Below the pieces are notes generated by a model. That model saw only the letters and a program-made list of their open reading frames with translations, did no database searches and was not told where the DNA came from. A stretch of 64,000 nucleotides of DNA from DATKRB01 sp963794215 (GTDB lineage: Bacteria; Actinomycetota; Acidimicrobiia; Acidimicrobiales; RAAP-2): contig CAWCCQ010000007.1 in the NCBI GenBank assembly GCA_963794215.1, forward strand, positions 62,001 through 126,000, written 5' to 3'. Both the position numbers and the translations under genes were made by a program. The first letter of the stretch is position 1. Every line of letters begins with the position of its first letter. This document shows, piece by piece, positions 9,590 through 20,133 of this stretch.

Positions 9590-10615
9590 GTGAGCCGGCC
9601 GGGCCAGCGCCCGTCCCTGCGGACGCTGGCCGAGCTGCCGGTCGCGCTCGACGCCTTGGGAGGGGACAAAGCACCCCGCGACGTGGTCGACGGCGCTCGG
9701 CAGGTCATGGCCGCCGGGGTGCCGGTGCTACTGGTGGGCCCTCCCGACCTGGTCGGAGACACTGGTGGGGTTCCCCTCGTCGCGTGCACCGAGACCATTG
9801 GCATGGACGAGGAGGCCGGCCAGGCCGTCCGGCGCAAGAAGGACTCCTCGCTGGTGCGGGCGGCCGAGTTGGTGCGCGACGCCAAGGCGTCGGCCATGGT
9901 CAGTGCCGGTAATACCGGAGCGACGATGGCATCGGCCATGCTGCGCATGGGCCGCCTCCCCAAGGTCCTTCGCCCATGTATCGCCACGCCCATCCCGAGG
10001 TTCGGTGGCCCACCGGCGGTGCTCGTCGACTCGGGAGCCAACGCGGAGTGCACGCCGCCCATGTTGGTGCAGTTCGCCGTCATGGCGTCGGCCTACGCCA
10101 CGGAGCGCTACGGCATCGAGACGCCCCGGGTGGGGCTGCTCTCGATCGGAGAAGAGGCGAGCAAGGGCACCCCGCTGGTCAAGGAGGCGCACGCCCTTCT
10201 GGCCGCTCTGGCCGACGCCGGCCGGTTGTCCTTCGCGGGCAACGTCGAAGGGCGGGACCTGATGGGGTCGCCGGTGGACGTCATCGTCACCGACGGGTTC
10301 ACCGGCAACGTGGCGCTCAAGACCCTCGAGGGCGGGATGCGTTACCTCCTCGATGCCCTGATGGGAGTCTTCGGCACCGATGAAGATACCCGCACCGCGG
10401 CAGCGACACTGATGCCCCATCTGGCGCCAATCGCCACCCAGCTCGACCCCGACGTCGTCGGAGGCGCCATGCTGCTCGGGGTCGATGGTGTTTGTGTGAT
10501 CAGCCACGGGTCGTCCTCCGCGTTGGCCATCGTCAACGCGGTCCGGGTCGCCTACGACCTAGCGGCGAGTGGATTCGTGGACCGGCTCGCCGAGTCGGTG
10601 GCCGGGCCCTCCTAA
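9590..10615 (+). CDS. plsX: Phosphate acyltransferase PlsX
   Basis: Makes acyl-phosphate from acyl-ACP for membrane phospholipid synthesis; peripheral on the inner face of the membrane. The GTG at 9590, one base after the rpmF stop, gives 341 residues; the open frame extends upstream to 9200 only as a shadow over rpmF. Family motifs: ALDALGGDKAPRDVV near the N-terminus, SAGNTGATMASA, LLSIGEEASKG, VIVTDGFTGNVALKTLEG and GVCVISHGSSSA. Intact. The following acpP supplies its acyl carrier. Confidence 0.95.
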   Translation: MSRPGQRPSLRTLAELPVALDALGGDKAPRDVVDGARQVMAAGVPVLLVGPPDLVGDTGGVPLVACTETIGMDEEAGQAVRRKKDSSLVRAAELVRDAKASAMVSAGNTGATMASAMLRMGRLPKVLRPCIATPIPRFGGPPAVLVDSGANAECTPPMLVQFAVMASAYATERYGIETPRVGLLSIGEEASKGTPLVKEAHALLAALADAGRLSFAGNVEGRDLMGSPVDVIVTDGFTGNVALKTLEGGMRYLLDALMGVFGTDEDTRTAAATLMPHLAPIATQLDPDVVGGAMLLGVDGVCVISHGSSSALAIVNAVRVAYDLAASGFVDRLAESVAGPS

Positions 10616-10738
10616 GCGCGAGCGCGTCAGGTTGCCGCAGACCTATCGGGCTCTGCCGCACCCGCCACCCCTACAGCGCCGTCGGGGTGGGCCCGGTAAC
10701 ATGCCCCTGCAGCGAAGATCCGACGCGCAGGAGCCGTG

Positions 10739-11035
10739 GTGCCCGCAGAGACCCATATCGACCGAGCCCCACTCGACCGTCAGGCCGTGTTCGAGCTCAT
10801 CCGGGACCAGCTCTCGGAGATCCTCGAGACCGACCCGTCGACCATCACCGAGGGCGCGTCCTTCGTCGAAGACTTGAACGCCGACTCTCTGGCCTTGATC
10901 GAGCTGGTGGAGGCGCTAGAGGAGGACCTCGGTGAGCGCAGCGTCGGGTTCCGGATCGACGACGAGGATCTCGAGGACCTGCGGACCGTTCGCGACGCCG
11001 TGGACTACGTCGTCGCCAAGCTCGGAGCGAGCTGA
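10739..11035 (+). CDS. acpP: Acyl carrier protein
   Basis: Carries acyl chains on a phosphopantetheine arm during fatty-acid synthesis. The attachment serine is in NADSLALIELVEALEE (Ser at about residue 45), the standard DSL motif, in an acidic four-helix protein of 98 residues. GTG codons at 10736 and 10739 are both possible; the GCAGGAG ribosome-binding site at about 10727-10733 favours 10739. About 120 nt separate it from plsX, so it may also have its own promoter. It is followed closely by rnc. Confidence 0.94.
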   Translation: MPAETHIDRAPLDRQAVFELIRDQLSEILETDPSTITEGASFVEDLNADSLALIELVEALEEDLGERSVGFRIDDEDLEDLRTVRDAVDYVVAKLGAS

Positions 11036-11045
11036 CGTAGGACCC

Positions 11046-11783
11046 GTGGGGAACATCCACCACGGGGCGGAGCGGTTGGCGCGACGGCTGGGACACGAAT
11101 TCTCCGATCCGTCTCTCCTCGAGCGTGCGCTCGCCCATCGCAGTTGGTGCGGTGAGCAGGAGGGTGCGCAGTCCAACGAGCGCCTCGAATTCCTGGGTGA
11201 CGCCGTGTTGGGCGTGATCGTGGCGGAGCGTGCCTACGTCGAGTATCCCGAGTACCCCGAGGGCAAACTGGCGAAGATTCGATCAGCGGTGGTCAACGCC
11301 CGGGTGCTGGCCGAAGTGGCCCAGGAGCTCGGGGTCGGCGACGTACTCCTGCTCGGCAAAGGTGAGGAGGCCTCGGGCGGTCGCACCAAGACGTCGATCC
11401 TGGCCGACGCGCTCGAGGCGGTGATCGGGGCCGTCTACCTCGACGCCGGATGGCGGGCCAGCGAGCCGCTCGTCCTCGGGCTCCTGGGCGAGCGCATCGC
11501 CCGAGCGGCGGCCGAGCCTGACGACTACGACCACAAGAGCCGGTTGCAGGAGCTCGCCGTCCGCCGGGGGACTGGGGCTCCCCGCTACGTGGTGACCGGC
11601 TCGGGGCCCGATCACGAGCGCCATTTCGTGGCCGAGGTCATCGTCGGCGGCCAGCGCCAGGGAATCGGCCAAGGATCGTCCAAGAAGGATGCCGAACAGG
11701 ACGCGGCTCGGCGGGCCTGGAACGCCCTCTCCGCTGAGCTGTCTGCGGCTACGGGTCATGATCCGGGGGACAACGGTGCCTGA
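11046..11783 (+). CDS. rnc: Ribonuclease III
   Basis: Cleaves double-stranded RNA in rRNA processing and mRNA decay. The start at GTG 11046, 11 nt after acpP, gives 245 residues with the family N-terminus. The catalytic signature NERLEFLGDAVLG is at about residue 41; the second acidic site is DALEAVIGAVYLD; the C-terminal double-stranded-RNA-binding domain runs from KSRLQELAVRRG to SSKKDAEQDAARRAW. The stop lies 8 nt inside mutM, indicating translational coupling. Confidence 0.95.
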   Translation: MGNIHHGAERLARRLGHEFSDPSLLERALAHRSWCGEQEGAQSNERLEFLGDAVLGVIVAERAYVEYPEYPEGKLAKIRSAVVNARVLAEVAQELGVGDVLLLGKGEEASGGRTKTSILADALEAVIGAVYLDAGWRASEPLVLGLLGERIARAAAEPDDYDHKSRLQELAVRRGTGAPRYVVTGSGPDHERHFVAEVIVGGQRQGIGQGSSKKDAEQDAARRAWNALSAELSAATGHDPGDNGA

Positions 11784-12681
11784 GCTTCCCGAGGTGGAGA
11801 CCCTTCGCCAGGACCTCTCCAAAGAGGTCGTGGGCAAACGCATCAAAGGAGTGTCGGTGGCCAATGGGCGCTCCGTGCGACGGCATCCCACGGCCAAGCA
11901 CTTTCGGGCGCCCCTCGAGGGCCGGACCATCAAGGCCGTCGGGCGCCTGGGCAAGTACCTGTTGGTCGGGCTGGACAGCGGGGACACGCTCGTCGTCCAC
12001 CTCGGCATGAGCGGTCAGCTGCTGCGGGTCAAGAGTGCCAAGGAGCCACGGCCCAAGCACACGCACGTCGTGATCACCTTCACCCAGGGCGGTGAGCTCC
12101 GCTACGTCGACCCGAGGACCTTCGGGGAGATGTTCGTCTCGTCCCCGCCCCCACGGCCCGACGGCAGCCCCGGCGCGGCCGCCTTGGGGGCCCCGGGGTC
12201 GCCCATCGACGGGGCCGGCATCCGACGTGCCATCCCCGAGCTCTCCCACCTGGGCTTCGACCCGATCGAGGACATGATGAGCTGGGACCGCTTCGCCGTC
12301 CTGCTGCGCCAGCGCCGGGCGGGCCTGAAGGGTCTATTGATGGACCAGGCGTTCGCGGCGGGGATCGGCAACCTCTACTCCGACGAGATCCTCTTCGCCG
12401 CCGGGCTGCGCTACGACCGCACTTCGGACAGCCTCTCGACCACCGAGGTGCGTCGGCTCTACCGAGCAATGGTCGAGACGCTTGCCGAGGCCATCAAGCA
12501 CCGTGGGTCGTCGCTGGCCGACGAGCAGTACCGCGATCTGTTCGGTGAGATCGGCGACTACCAGGGATCCCACCAGGTCTACGACCGCGAGGGGCAACCC
12601 TGCCGACGATGTCGCAACCTCATCGTGCGGACCAAGGCCGCTGGTCGCTCCACGTACCTGTGCGAGCACTGCCAGGTCTGA
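11776..12681 (+). CDS. mutM: Formamidopyrimidine-DNA glycosylase (Fpg/MutM)
   Basis: Removes oxidised purines such as 8-oxoguanine and nicks the abasic site. GTG 11776 places proline at residue 2 and glutamate at residue 3 (PELPEVETL), the catalytic pair exposed after removal of fMet. The conserved Lys of the LGKYLL motif, the helix-two-turn-helix DQAFAAGIGNLYSDEILF, and the C-terminal zinc finger CRRC...CEHC are intact. At 301 residues it is slightly long because of a Pro/Gly/Ala-rich insert around residues 127-150. Overlaps rnc by 8 nt. Confidence 0.95.
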   Translation: MPELPEVETLRQDLSKEVVGKRIKGVSVANGRSVRRHPTAKHFRAPLEGRTIKAVGRLGKYLLVGLDSGDTLVVHLGMSGQLLRVKSAKEPRPKHTHVVITFTQGGELRYVDPRTFGEMFVSSPPPRPDGSPGAAALGAPGSPIDGAGIRRAIPELSHLGFDPIEDMMSWDRFAVLLRQRRAGLKGLLMDQAFAAGIGNLYSDEILFAAGLRYDRTSDSLSTTEVRRLYRAMVETLAEAIKHRGSSLADEQYRDLFGEIGDYQGSHQVYDREGQPCRRCRNLIVRTKAAGRSTYLCEHCQV

Positions 12682-12747
12682 GCCCTGGGCGAGGGTCGGA
12701 CCGAGGGGTTCCGGGCTCGGTGATCGAGGGTTGGTAGGGTCGCCACG

Positions 12748-15700
12748 ATGTTCTTGAAGTCCCTCACCATGAAAGGGTTCAAGTCGTTCGCCGACCCGAC
12801 GGTGCTCGAGTTTGAACCGGGGATCACCGTGGTGGTCGGGCCGAACGGGAGTGGCAAGTCCAACGTGGTCGACGCGGTGACCTGGGTCCTCGGTGCCCAG
12901 GGGCCCCGATCGCTGCGCTCCCAGAAGATGGAGGACGTCATCTTCGCCGGGACTTCGGGGCGCTCGGCCCTGGGCCGAGCCGAGGTAGCGCTGACCATCG
13001 ACAACGCCTCGGGTCGCCTGCCCGTGGACATGGCCGAGGTGACGATCACGCGTACCCTGTTCCGGTCCGGTGACAGCGAGTACGCCATCAACGGCACGGC
13101 CTGCCGCCTGCTCGATGTCCAGGACCTCCTGTCGGACTCAGGGGTCGGACGTCAGCAGCACATGATCATCGGACAGGGCCAGCTCGACACCGTGCTCAAC
13201 GCCCGACCCGAGGACCGGCGGGCGATCATCGAAGAGGCAGCCGGCGTCCTCAAGCACCGGCGGCGACGTGAGCGGGCCGAGCGTCGCCTCGAGGCGACAG
13301 GGGAGAACCTCGAGCGGCTGGGTGATCTCACCCGCGAGGTGCGCCGCCAGAATCCGCCCGCTCGAGCGTCAGGCGGCCGCGGCGCGCGCGCAGGCGAGGT
13401 TGGTGGGCGAGCTGCGGGCGGTGCGAGCGCACCTCGCCGGCGCGGAGCTGACGTCCCTTGCCCAGCGGCGGTCCGACGCGGCCGGCACGTTGGCGTCGGT
13501 CCTGGGCGAAGAGCGTGACCTGCGCCAGTCGCTGGACGAGCTGGACGAGGCGGCCACCGCGACCGCGGCCGAGCTGTCCTCGCGCCGCGAGGAGGACCTG
13601 GCGGGATTGCTCGGCCGGCTCCAGGGCCTGGTGGAGCGCTCGCGCGGTCTGGGCGGGGTGCTGCGGGAGCGAAGCGGAGCGGTGGCGCAGGCGCTCGACG
13701 CGGCCGCTGATCAGGACGTGGTCTCCACCCTCGAAGCCGAAGGCGCGCAACTGGCCGACGAGCTGGCGCTCGCAGTACGCGACGCCGAGTCTCTCGGGCC
13801 CGACCTGTCGGCCCTGGCGCGCCACGACGCAGTCGTCGACGCCGACGAGCTCGCTCTTCGAGAACAGTGGGGCGACGGCTCGGAGGTTCGGGCCGCCGAA
13901 GAGGCTCATCGAACCGCCCGTGGCCGCGTCGAGCTGTTGGGTCGCGCCGTCGAGCAGGCCAGCTCGGCGCTCACCGGCGCTGCCGGTCGCGCCGAGGCGC
14001 TGTCTCGACGTGCCGAGGTCCTGGCGACTTCCGCTGACGACCTCACCAGCCGGGCGGCCGGGGTCGAGTCCGAGCGTCCTGGCATCGAGGTGGCGCTCGC
14101 CGAGGCCGACGCTCACGTCGTCGACGCCCAGGATCGCGCCGAAGCGGCTGAGCGGGGAGCTGCCGAAGCCGAGGGGGCTCGGCATCGAACGGCGGCCCGG
14201 GCCGAGGCGCTCGCTCGGGCGCTGCAGGAGCTCCACGGGGCCGGTGGTGGCGAGGTGCTCCGGGGCGTGGATGGGGTGGTCGGCACCCTGGTCGACGTCG
14301 TGGAGATCGATCCTGGTTGGGAGGCCGCCTTCGAGGCGGCGGCTGGCGGGTCGGCCGCCGCCGTGGTCGTGCAGGGTCGGACCGCCGCTCGTGAGGCGCT
14401 CGGTCGTCTGCGCGGGCGTGGCGTGACCGGGGCCATCTTGGCGGCCCGTCGTGACCGATCCGTCACCCCGTGGGCCGGCACCTCGACGTCGATCCGAGTT
14501 CCTGGCGGGTCCGACCAGGACTGGGGCCGTAACGGGACCTTGCCGATCGGCGCACACATCGAGTCGTTGCGACCCCATGTCCGCGCCCGGGCGACGTCGG
14601 CGAGTGCCCAAGCCGACGTCGAGATCGTTCTCGATGCCCTGGTCGGAGCAGCGGTGCGGGTGGACGACTGGGAGCGCGCCATCGACCTCGCGCTCGAGCG
14701 TCCGGACCTCGTGGTGGTGACCGCCGAGGGAGACCGCTTCGCCGCCAGCGGCTGGCGGGTGCGTTCCGGCCAGGCCATGGTTACGGCTGCCGCGCTCGAG
14801 GAGGCCGAGCAGCGTGCCCTGGACGCGGCCGACCTCGCCGACCGAGCCACGGACGGGTTGGCGCTCGCCCGAGGCGTTTTCGACGCGGCCCGTCGGGCGG
14901 CGTTGGACGCCGCCCGCGCGCTGGACCGGCACGCGAGCGCGCTGAACGCACTCGGCGCTGACCGGCGCCGTACCGAGGCTGAGCGTGATCGGGCGCTGGC
15001 CGACCTCACCGAGGCCCGCAACGAGCAAGCAGCGGCTGTGGCGCGATTCGAGGACGAAGCCGGGGCCCTCGCCGAAGCCGAGGCGGCCCTGCCGGCGCTG
15101 ACGGACGCGATGGACCTGGCGGGGGCGCGGGCACAGGAGGCCATCGCTGGGGCGAGGGACCTCGAGGCCCGCCGAGCTCGCCTGGCTCAACAGCGCCACG
15201 AGCTGCAGCTCCGCCATGCAGAGCTCACCGAGCGGCGCCGGGTCCTCGAGCAACGACTGGCTGAGGTGGAGCGCCGGCTCGTCGGTCACGCCGACGAGCG
15301 CGAGCAGGCGGCGGCTCGCCGACGCCGACTTCAGGCCGACGCGCGGGCCCTGGTGCGCCTCGAGCCGTTGGTGGCGGCCGAGCGACTGCGACTCGAGGAC
15401 GCCCTGGCGTCGTTGCGCCGGGATTACCGCAGCCAAGTCGAGGCGGTGCGGGCAAGTGGGGAGCGGCTCGAGGCGTTGCGGCGTGAACGCTCGTCGGCCG
15501 AACGTCGGCTGTCGGAGCTGCGCGATCGGATTCGGTCGCTGGAACTGACCGTTGCCGAGGCGGACGTGCGCACCGGCGCGCTCGCCGAGTCGGTTCGTCG
15601 CGAGTTGGGATGCGAGCCCGACGAGACCTTGGGCGCGCCAGCACCCGATCTCCCAGAGGGCGTGGGCGCAGCCGAGCACGCCGACGCCATCGCCCAACGT

Positions 15701-16327
15701 CTGGCCTCGTTGGGACCGGTCAACCCGTTGGCGCTCGACGAGCTGTCCGTGCTCGAGGTGCGCCAGCGGGAGCTCGACGAGCAGGTGGACGACGTGCGCG
15801 CCGCCCGGCGCGAGCTCCAAGGAGTGGTACGGGCGCTCGACGAGGAGATCATGGCCTCGTTCGCCGCGGCGGCTGCCGACGTCAACGAGCACTTCTCGAC
15901 CCTCGTGGCGACGCTCTTCCCCGGAGGAACGGGTCGACTCGTCCTCACCGAACCCGACGACCTCCTCAACACCGGGGTCGAGGTGGAGGTCCGGCCGGCT
16001 GGTCGCAACGTGCGCCGGGTGTCGCTTCTCTCGGGCGGGGAGCGTTCCTTGGCCGCCCTAGCCTTCCTCTTCGCGGTGTTCCGCAGCCGGCCGTCGCCCT
16101 TCTACTTCATGGACGAGGTCGAGGCCGCGCTCGACGATGTGAACTTGAGCCGGTTCCTCGGGTTGTTGCACGAGTTCTCCGACGAGGCGCAACTCATCGT
16201 GGTGAGCCATCAGAAGCGCACGATGGAGACCGCCGACGCCCTCTACGGCGTGACGATGGCGCCCGGCGGCTCCTCCCAGGTGGTCAGTCAGCGGGTCGAT
16301 CGGCGCCCTCTGGCGGCGACCAACTGA
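12748..16327 (+). CDS. smc: Chromosome segregation protein SMC, with a 1-nt insertion
   Basis: Condensin ATPase that compacts and segregates the chromosome. The first frame from ATG 12748 holds Walker A (GPNGSGKSNVVDAV) and the N-terminal head. An extra A at about 13351 shifts the frame: EVRRQ should continue IRPLERQAAAA. The second frame carries a coiled coil, the hinge (GVVGTLVDVVEIDPGW, about residue 510), another coil, the ABC signature LLSGGERSLAALA and Walker B YFMDEVEAALDD. Corrected length is about 1192 residues, normal for SMC. All key motifs survive and the gene is usually essential or nearly so, hence a sequencing insertion is likely. Confidence 0.88.
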
Positions 16328-16424
16328 ACCGCTGCGCCGGCCGGTCCCGGGCGGCCGGTTGGGGCGCCACGGAGGTCGGCGCCCTCCTGACGGAGGGGTC
16401 GACCACCGGTAGGCTTCGACCCAC

Positions 16425-17714
16425 ATGACCGCCCTTTGGATCGTCCTCGGCGTGGTGGTGCTCCTCGTGTTGTTCGGCGTCGTCGTGGGGCTCCGTCGGC
16501 GCCGGCGGACCACCACTCCGCCGCCGCCCACCCCCCCCGACGAGGCCCCACGAGCTGCGGTTGCCACGCCACCGAGTACCCAGGCCCCTCCGGGTCGACG
16601 CCCGCGGGCACCGCCCGCACCCTTGGCCGTCGGCGAGGTGCTCGAGGAGCCGGCAGTTGAACCGGCGCCCGTCGAGGCGCCCGGGGTCGAGCCGGTGCTC
16701 GAGGAGGCCGAGCGCACCGCGCAAGAGCGACCGCCGACCTTTCGGGACCGCCTCGGGAAGGCGCGCGGACTGCTGTCGGGAGTGGTGGGCGCAATGCGCG
16801 AGCGCGGCGCCTTGCAGGACGCCACGTGGGATGAGCTCGAGGTCGCGCTTCTCCGAGCCGATGTCGGGGTGGGAACCACCGAGGCCCTGCTTGCGGACCT
16901 GCGCCGTCGGGTCCAGTCCAAGGAGGTGAGCGGGGGCGCCCAGTTGGTCGGCGCGCTGCGGGCGGATCTGATCGATCTCCTTGCGGTGGACGGCGTGGAC
17001 GAGCTTGCCGCCGGGGGCGCACACGCAGCGGACGGCAACGGTGCGGTCGGCGCGCCTGGGGAGCGGTCGACGGGCCGAGAGCTCCGCTTCGACACCGAAG
17101 CCGGCGTCACCAACGTCTGGCTGTTCGTCGGGGTCAACGGGGTCGGTAAGACCACGACGGTGGGCAAGGTGGCACGCCAACAGTCGCGGAGCGGTCGATC
17201 AGTGCTCCTGGCGGCCGGCGACACGTTCCGCGCCGCGGCCGGCGAGCAGCTCGAGACGTGGGCAGCGCGTTCGGATGTCGAGATCGTCCGCGGCGCCGAG
17301 GGTGGCGACCCCAGCGCGATCGTTTTCGACGCCGTCCAGCGGGCGGCAAACCGGGGAAATGACTTGGTGCTGGCCGACACCGCCGGGCGCCTGCACACGA
17401 AGGTGAACCTGGTGGAGGAGTTGAAGAAGATCCGCCGGGTGGCCGATCGCGCCCCGGGCCGGGTGACCGAAGTCCTCCTCGTCCTCGACGCCACGACCGG
17501 GCAGAACGCGCTGGCGCAGGCCAGACAGTTCACCGAGGCCGTGTCGGTCACCGGCCTGGTGTTGACCAAGCTCGATGGGTCGGCCAAGGGGGGCATAGTC
17601 ATCGCTGTGCAACGAGAGCTGGGAATTCCCGTCAAGCTCGTGGGCCTCGGTGAGGGGCCCGACGATCTGGTGCCCTTCGACGCGGAAGCGTTCGTCGATG
17701 CGCTGCTCGGGTGA
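16425..17714 (+). CDS. ftsY: Signal recognition particle receptor FtsY
   Basis: GTPase that docks SRP-ribosome complexes to the membrane. An N-terminal transmembrane helix (residues 3-23) is followed by RRRRR, a long Pro/Ala/Glu-rich linker (about 25-100), the N domain and the G domain with GVNGVGKTTTVGK, DTAGRLHTK and TKLDGSAKGG. At 429 residues it is ordinary for actinobacteria, which often have a membrane-anchored form. About 100 nt follow smc, and ffh is next, so both SRP partners are adjacent. Confidence 0.95.
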   Translation: MTALWIVLGVVVLLVLFGVVVGLRRRRRTTTPPPPTPPDEAPRAAVATPPSTQAPPGRRPRAPPAPLAVGEVLEEPAVEPAPVEAPGVEPVLEEAERTAQERPPTFRDRLGKARGLLSGVVGAMRERGALQDATWDELEVALLRADVGVGTTEALLADLRRRVQSKEVSGGAQLVGALRADLIDLLAVDGVDELAAGGAHAADGNGAVGAPGERSTGRELRFDTEAGVTNVWLFVGVNGVGKTTTVGKVARQQSRSGRSVLLAAGDTFRAAAGEQLETWAARSDVEIVRGAEGGDPSAIVFDAVQRAANRGNDLVLADTAGRLHTKVNLVEELKKIRRVADRAPGRVTEVLLVLDATTGQNALAQARQFTEAVSVTGLVLTKLDGSAKGGIVIAVQRELGIPVKLVGLGEGPDDLVPFDAEAFVDALLG

Positions 17715-17775
17715 GCATGCAGCTCGGCGCCGTGTTGAGCTGAGCGCCCCGGCCGGCCGGTAACCTCGCGATCTC

Positions 17776-19327
17776 ATGTTCGATGCCCTATCGGACCGAC
17801 TCGAACGGGTGGCGACGCGCTTGCGCGGTCGAGGCCGGCTCACCGACGCCGACCTCGACGAGGCGCTGCGCGAGATCCGCACGGCTCTTCTCGAAGCGGA
17901 CGTCGAGCTCGGCGTGGTGCGAGAATTCACCGCGGCGGTACGGTCCCAGTGCGCCGGAGAGGCGCTCTCCAAGAGCCTCACCCCCGGGCAACAGGTCATC
18001 AAGGTGGTCCACGACGAGCTGGTCCGGGTCTTGGGCGGCGAGACCCTCCGGATCACCTACGCGTCGCGGCCACCGACGGTCGTCCTTCTGGCCGGTCTGC
18101 AAGGCTCGGGCAAGACCACTGCCGCCGCCAAGCTGGCGCGGTGGTGGAAGCAACAAGGGCGAAACCCGATGCTGGTCGGGGCGGACCTCCAGCGCCCAGC
18201 CGCCGTGGAGCAGTTGCGGATCATGGGGGCGCAAGCGGGTGTGACCGTGTTCAGCGAGCCGACGGACCCCGTGTCGGTGGCCCGCGCCGGCGTCGAGGAA
18301 GCCCGGCGCATCGGCCGTGACGTCTGCATCGTCGATACCGCTGGCCGACTCGCGATCGACGATGAGCTCATGGAAGAGGTCCGGAGGATCTCCGAGGTGA
18401 CCAGCCCTCACTACACGTTGCTGGTTGTGGACGCGATGACCGGTCAGGACGCCGTCGAGACCGCGGAGGCGTTCCACCGAACCCTCGAGCTCGACGGGGT
18501 CATCCTTACCAAGCTCGACGGAGACGCCCGAGGCGGCGCGGCATTGTCGGTCAAAGAGGTCGTGGGCCGGCCGATCGCATTCGCGTCGACGGGTGAGCGA
18601 CTGGACGAATTCGATCTGTTCCACCCCGACCGGATGGCTGATCGCATCCTCGGGATGGGCGATGTGCTCTCGCTCATCGAGCAAGCCGAGCGCACCATGG
18701 ACCGCGACGCGGTCGAGCATTCCGCCAACAGGATGCTCGAGGGTCGGTTCACCTTGGAGGACTTCCTCCAGCAGCTCCAACAGGTAAAGAAGCTGGGTTC
18801 GCTGGGCGGGGTGCTCAAGCTGCTTCCGGGGATGTCCAAGGAGATGCGCCAGGCGGCCGGACAGATCGACGACCGCGAGATCGACCGCGTGGAGGCCATC
18901 GTCCGCTCGATGACGCCGGCCGAACGCCAGAATCCCTCGATCATCGACGGGTCGCGGCGGGTCCGAGTCGCCCGCGGTTGTGGGCGCACCACCCAGGAGG
19001 TGAACGCCCTCCTCAAGCAGTTCCGCGAGATGCAGAAGATGATGAAGGGCTTCGGTGCCGGGGGCCTGCCGGGTGGCGGGGGCGGCATGGGCAAACTCGC
19101 CGGAATGTTCGGTGCTCGTGGGTCGGCAGCACTCGCCGGTCCGCGCGGCGCCGAGCTCTCCGAGATGCTCGCGTCGGCGGGCGGCAGCCCCGAAGGGCTC
19201 GACGGGGACCCTCGTGCCCTGGGAGCACTGGGCGTCGGCGCGAAGGCCGCGGCGGGCGGCGCGGCCCGTGGGGTTCCCAAGAACGAAGAAGAAGGGTGGC
19301 CGGGTGACCCCACCCAAGCCCCGATGA
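17776..19327 (+). CDS. ffh: Signal recognition particle protein Ffh, tail frameshifted
   Basis: SRP54 GTPase that binds signal peptides and 4.5S RNA. N and G domains: LQGSGKTTAAAKLARWW, DTAGRLAIDDEL, TKLDGDARGGAALS. The M domain is methionine-rich near FREMQKMMKGFG. The RNA-binding element reads GCGR where GSGR is usual. An extra G at about 19285 makes the raw frame run on to 19431; removing it restores the characteristic Ffh ending KKKGGRVTPPKPR with a stop at 19327. I therefore end the gene at 19327. The C-terminal half also holds an unusual Gly/Ala-rich insertion after residue 425. Confidence 0.92.
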
Positions 19328-19421
19328 GCTGGTCTGATGGCGGGTCGCGGGGGAGTGGACGCGGGCAGCCGCGGACCTGCGACAATGGGGGGTCGTCGGT
19401 GAACATGGAGGGATCGATCTC

Positions 19422-19709
19422 GTGGCAGTGAAGCTCCGCCTGGTGCGGATGGGAAAGAAGAAGCAACCCACCTACCGCGTCGTGGCGGCCGACAGCCGCT
19501 CGCCGCGTGACGGGAGGTTCCTCGAGATCGTGGGTGTCTACGCCCCACGGGGCCGGTCGACGGCCGACTCCGACGCGGTCGTCGAGATCGACAACGCCAA
19601 GGCGGTCAAGTGGCTGTCCGAAGGGGCCCAACCCACCGAACGGGTGGAGAAGCTCCTGCGCACCTCGGGCGCGTGGGACGAGTTCACCGCGGGCAGGGCG
19701 GCAAGGTGA
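19422..19709 (+). CDS. rpsP: 30S ribosomal protein S16
   Basis: Ribosomal small-subunit protein, 95 residues, starting at GTG 19422 (VAVKLRLVRMGKKKQPTYRVV) behind a GGAGGGA site. The family core DSRSPRDGRFLEIVGVYAP is intact. First gene of the rpsP-KH protein-rimM-trmD-rplS operon, the standard bacterial order. Its stop overlaps the GTG of the KH protein (GTGA at 19706). Confidence 0.97.
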   Translation: MAVKLRLVRMGKKKQPTYRVVAADSRSPRDGRFLEIVGVYAPRGRSTADSDAVVEIDNAKAVKWLSEGAQPTERVEKLLRTSGAWDEFTAGRAAR

Positions 19710-20107
19710 GCGGGCCGGGCGAGTACGAGGACGGCGACATCAACGTGCTGGCCACCGACTACGAGGAAGCGGACGTCAACCTCACCACCGAGGACTACGA
19801 GGATGGGGATGTGAACGCCGTGCACGGTGGGGATGCGTCCGAGGTGGTCGGCAACCGAGCGGTCGGCGGTACTCCGAGCGCGGTCCTGGGCTATCTGGCC
19901 CGATCGCTGGCGAACGAGCCTGGCTCGGTGCTCGTGGACGTCGAGGAGCGTCAAGGCTCGGTGCGGCTCCGCTTGCACGTGGGTCCCGAGGACATGGGAC
20001 GGGTGATCGGTCGACGAGGCCGGACGGCACAGGCGATCCGAACACTGGTGGGTGTCGCGGGTGCCCGCGACGGGGTGCAGACCAGCGTCGACATCGTCGA
20101 CGACTGA
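19706..20107 (+). CDS. KH-domain RNA-binding protein (KhpA-like) with an acidic repeat extension
   Basis: The C-terminal part (about residues 56-133) is the KhpA KH domain: LVDVEERQGSVRLRLHVG, then MGRVIGRRGRTAQAIRTLV with the GxxG loop (GRRG). KhpA proteins bind RNA together with KhpB and affect division and sRNA regulation in Gram-positives. Family members are about 75-80 residues; this one has 133 because of an N-terminal acidic extension with three imperfect 12-residue repeats. GTG 19706 overlaps the rpsP stop, so translation from there is plausible. Annotating only the KH domain would require an internal start around 19860. Confidence 0.88.
   Translation: MSGPGEYEDGDINVLATDYEEADVNLTTEDYEDGDVNAVHGGDASEVVGNRAVGGTPSAVLGYLARSLANEPGSVLVDVEERQGSVRLRLHVGPEDMGRVIGRRGRTAQAIRTLVGVAGARDGVQTSVDIVDD
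19721..19828 (+). repeat. Three 36-bp coding repeats in the KH protein N-terminus
   Basis: Residues 6-41 of the KH protein read EYEDGDINVLAT, DYEEADVNLTTE, DYEDGDVNAVHG: a 12-residue period with invariant Tyr-Glu, Asp and Asn at fixed positions. The DNA copies differ mostly at third codon positions, so the repeats are not a recent duplication and the peptide pattern appears to be kept. Asp/Glu/Asn spacing recalls acidic or cation-binding loops, but this is inference. Confidence 0.75.
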
Positions 20108-20133
20108 TCAGGTCGGCCCGCGCGGCACACCCG

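Noticed and set aside
13328..15892. Very long minus-strand open frame (854 codons) opposite smc
   Set aside because: High GC suppresses stops on the opposite strand; the plus-strand frame is clearly SMC.
17788..19548. Long minus-strand frame opposite ffh
   Set aside because: Shadow of Ffh; composition and lack of motifs argue against it.
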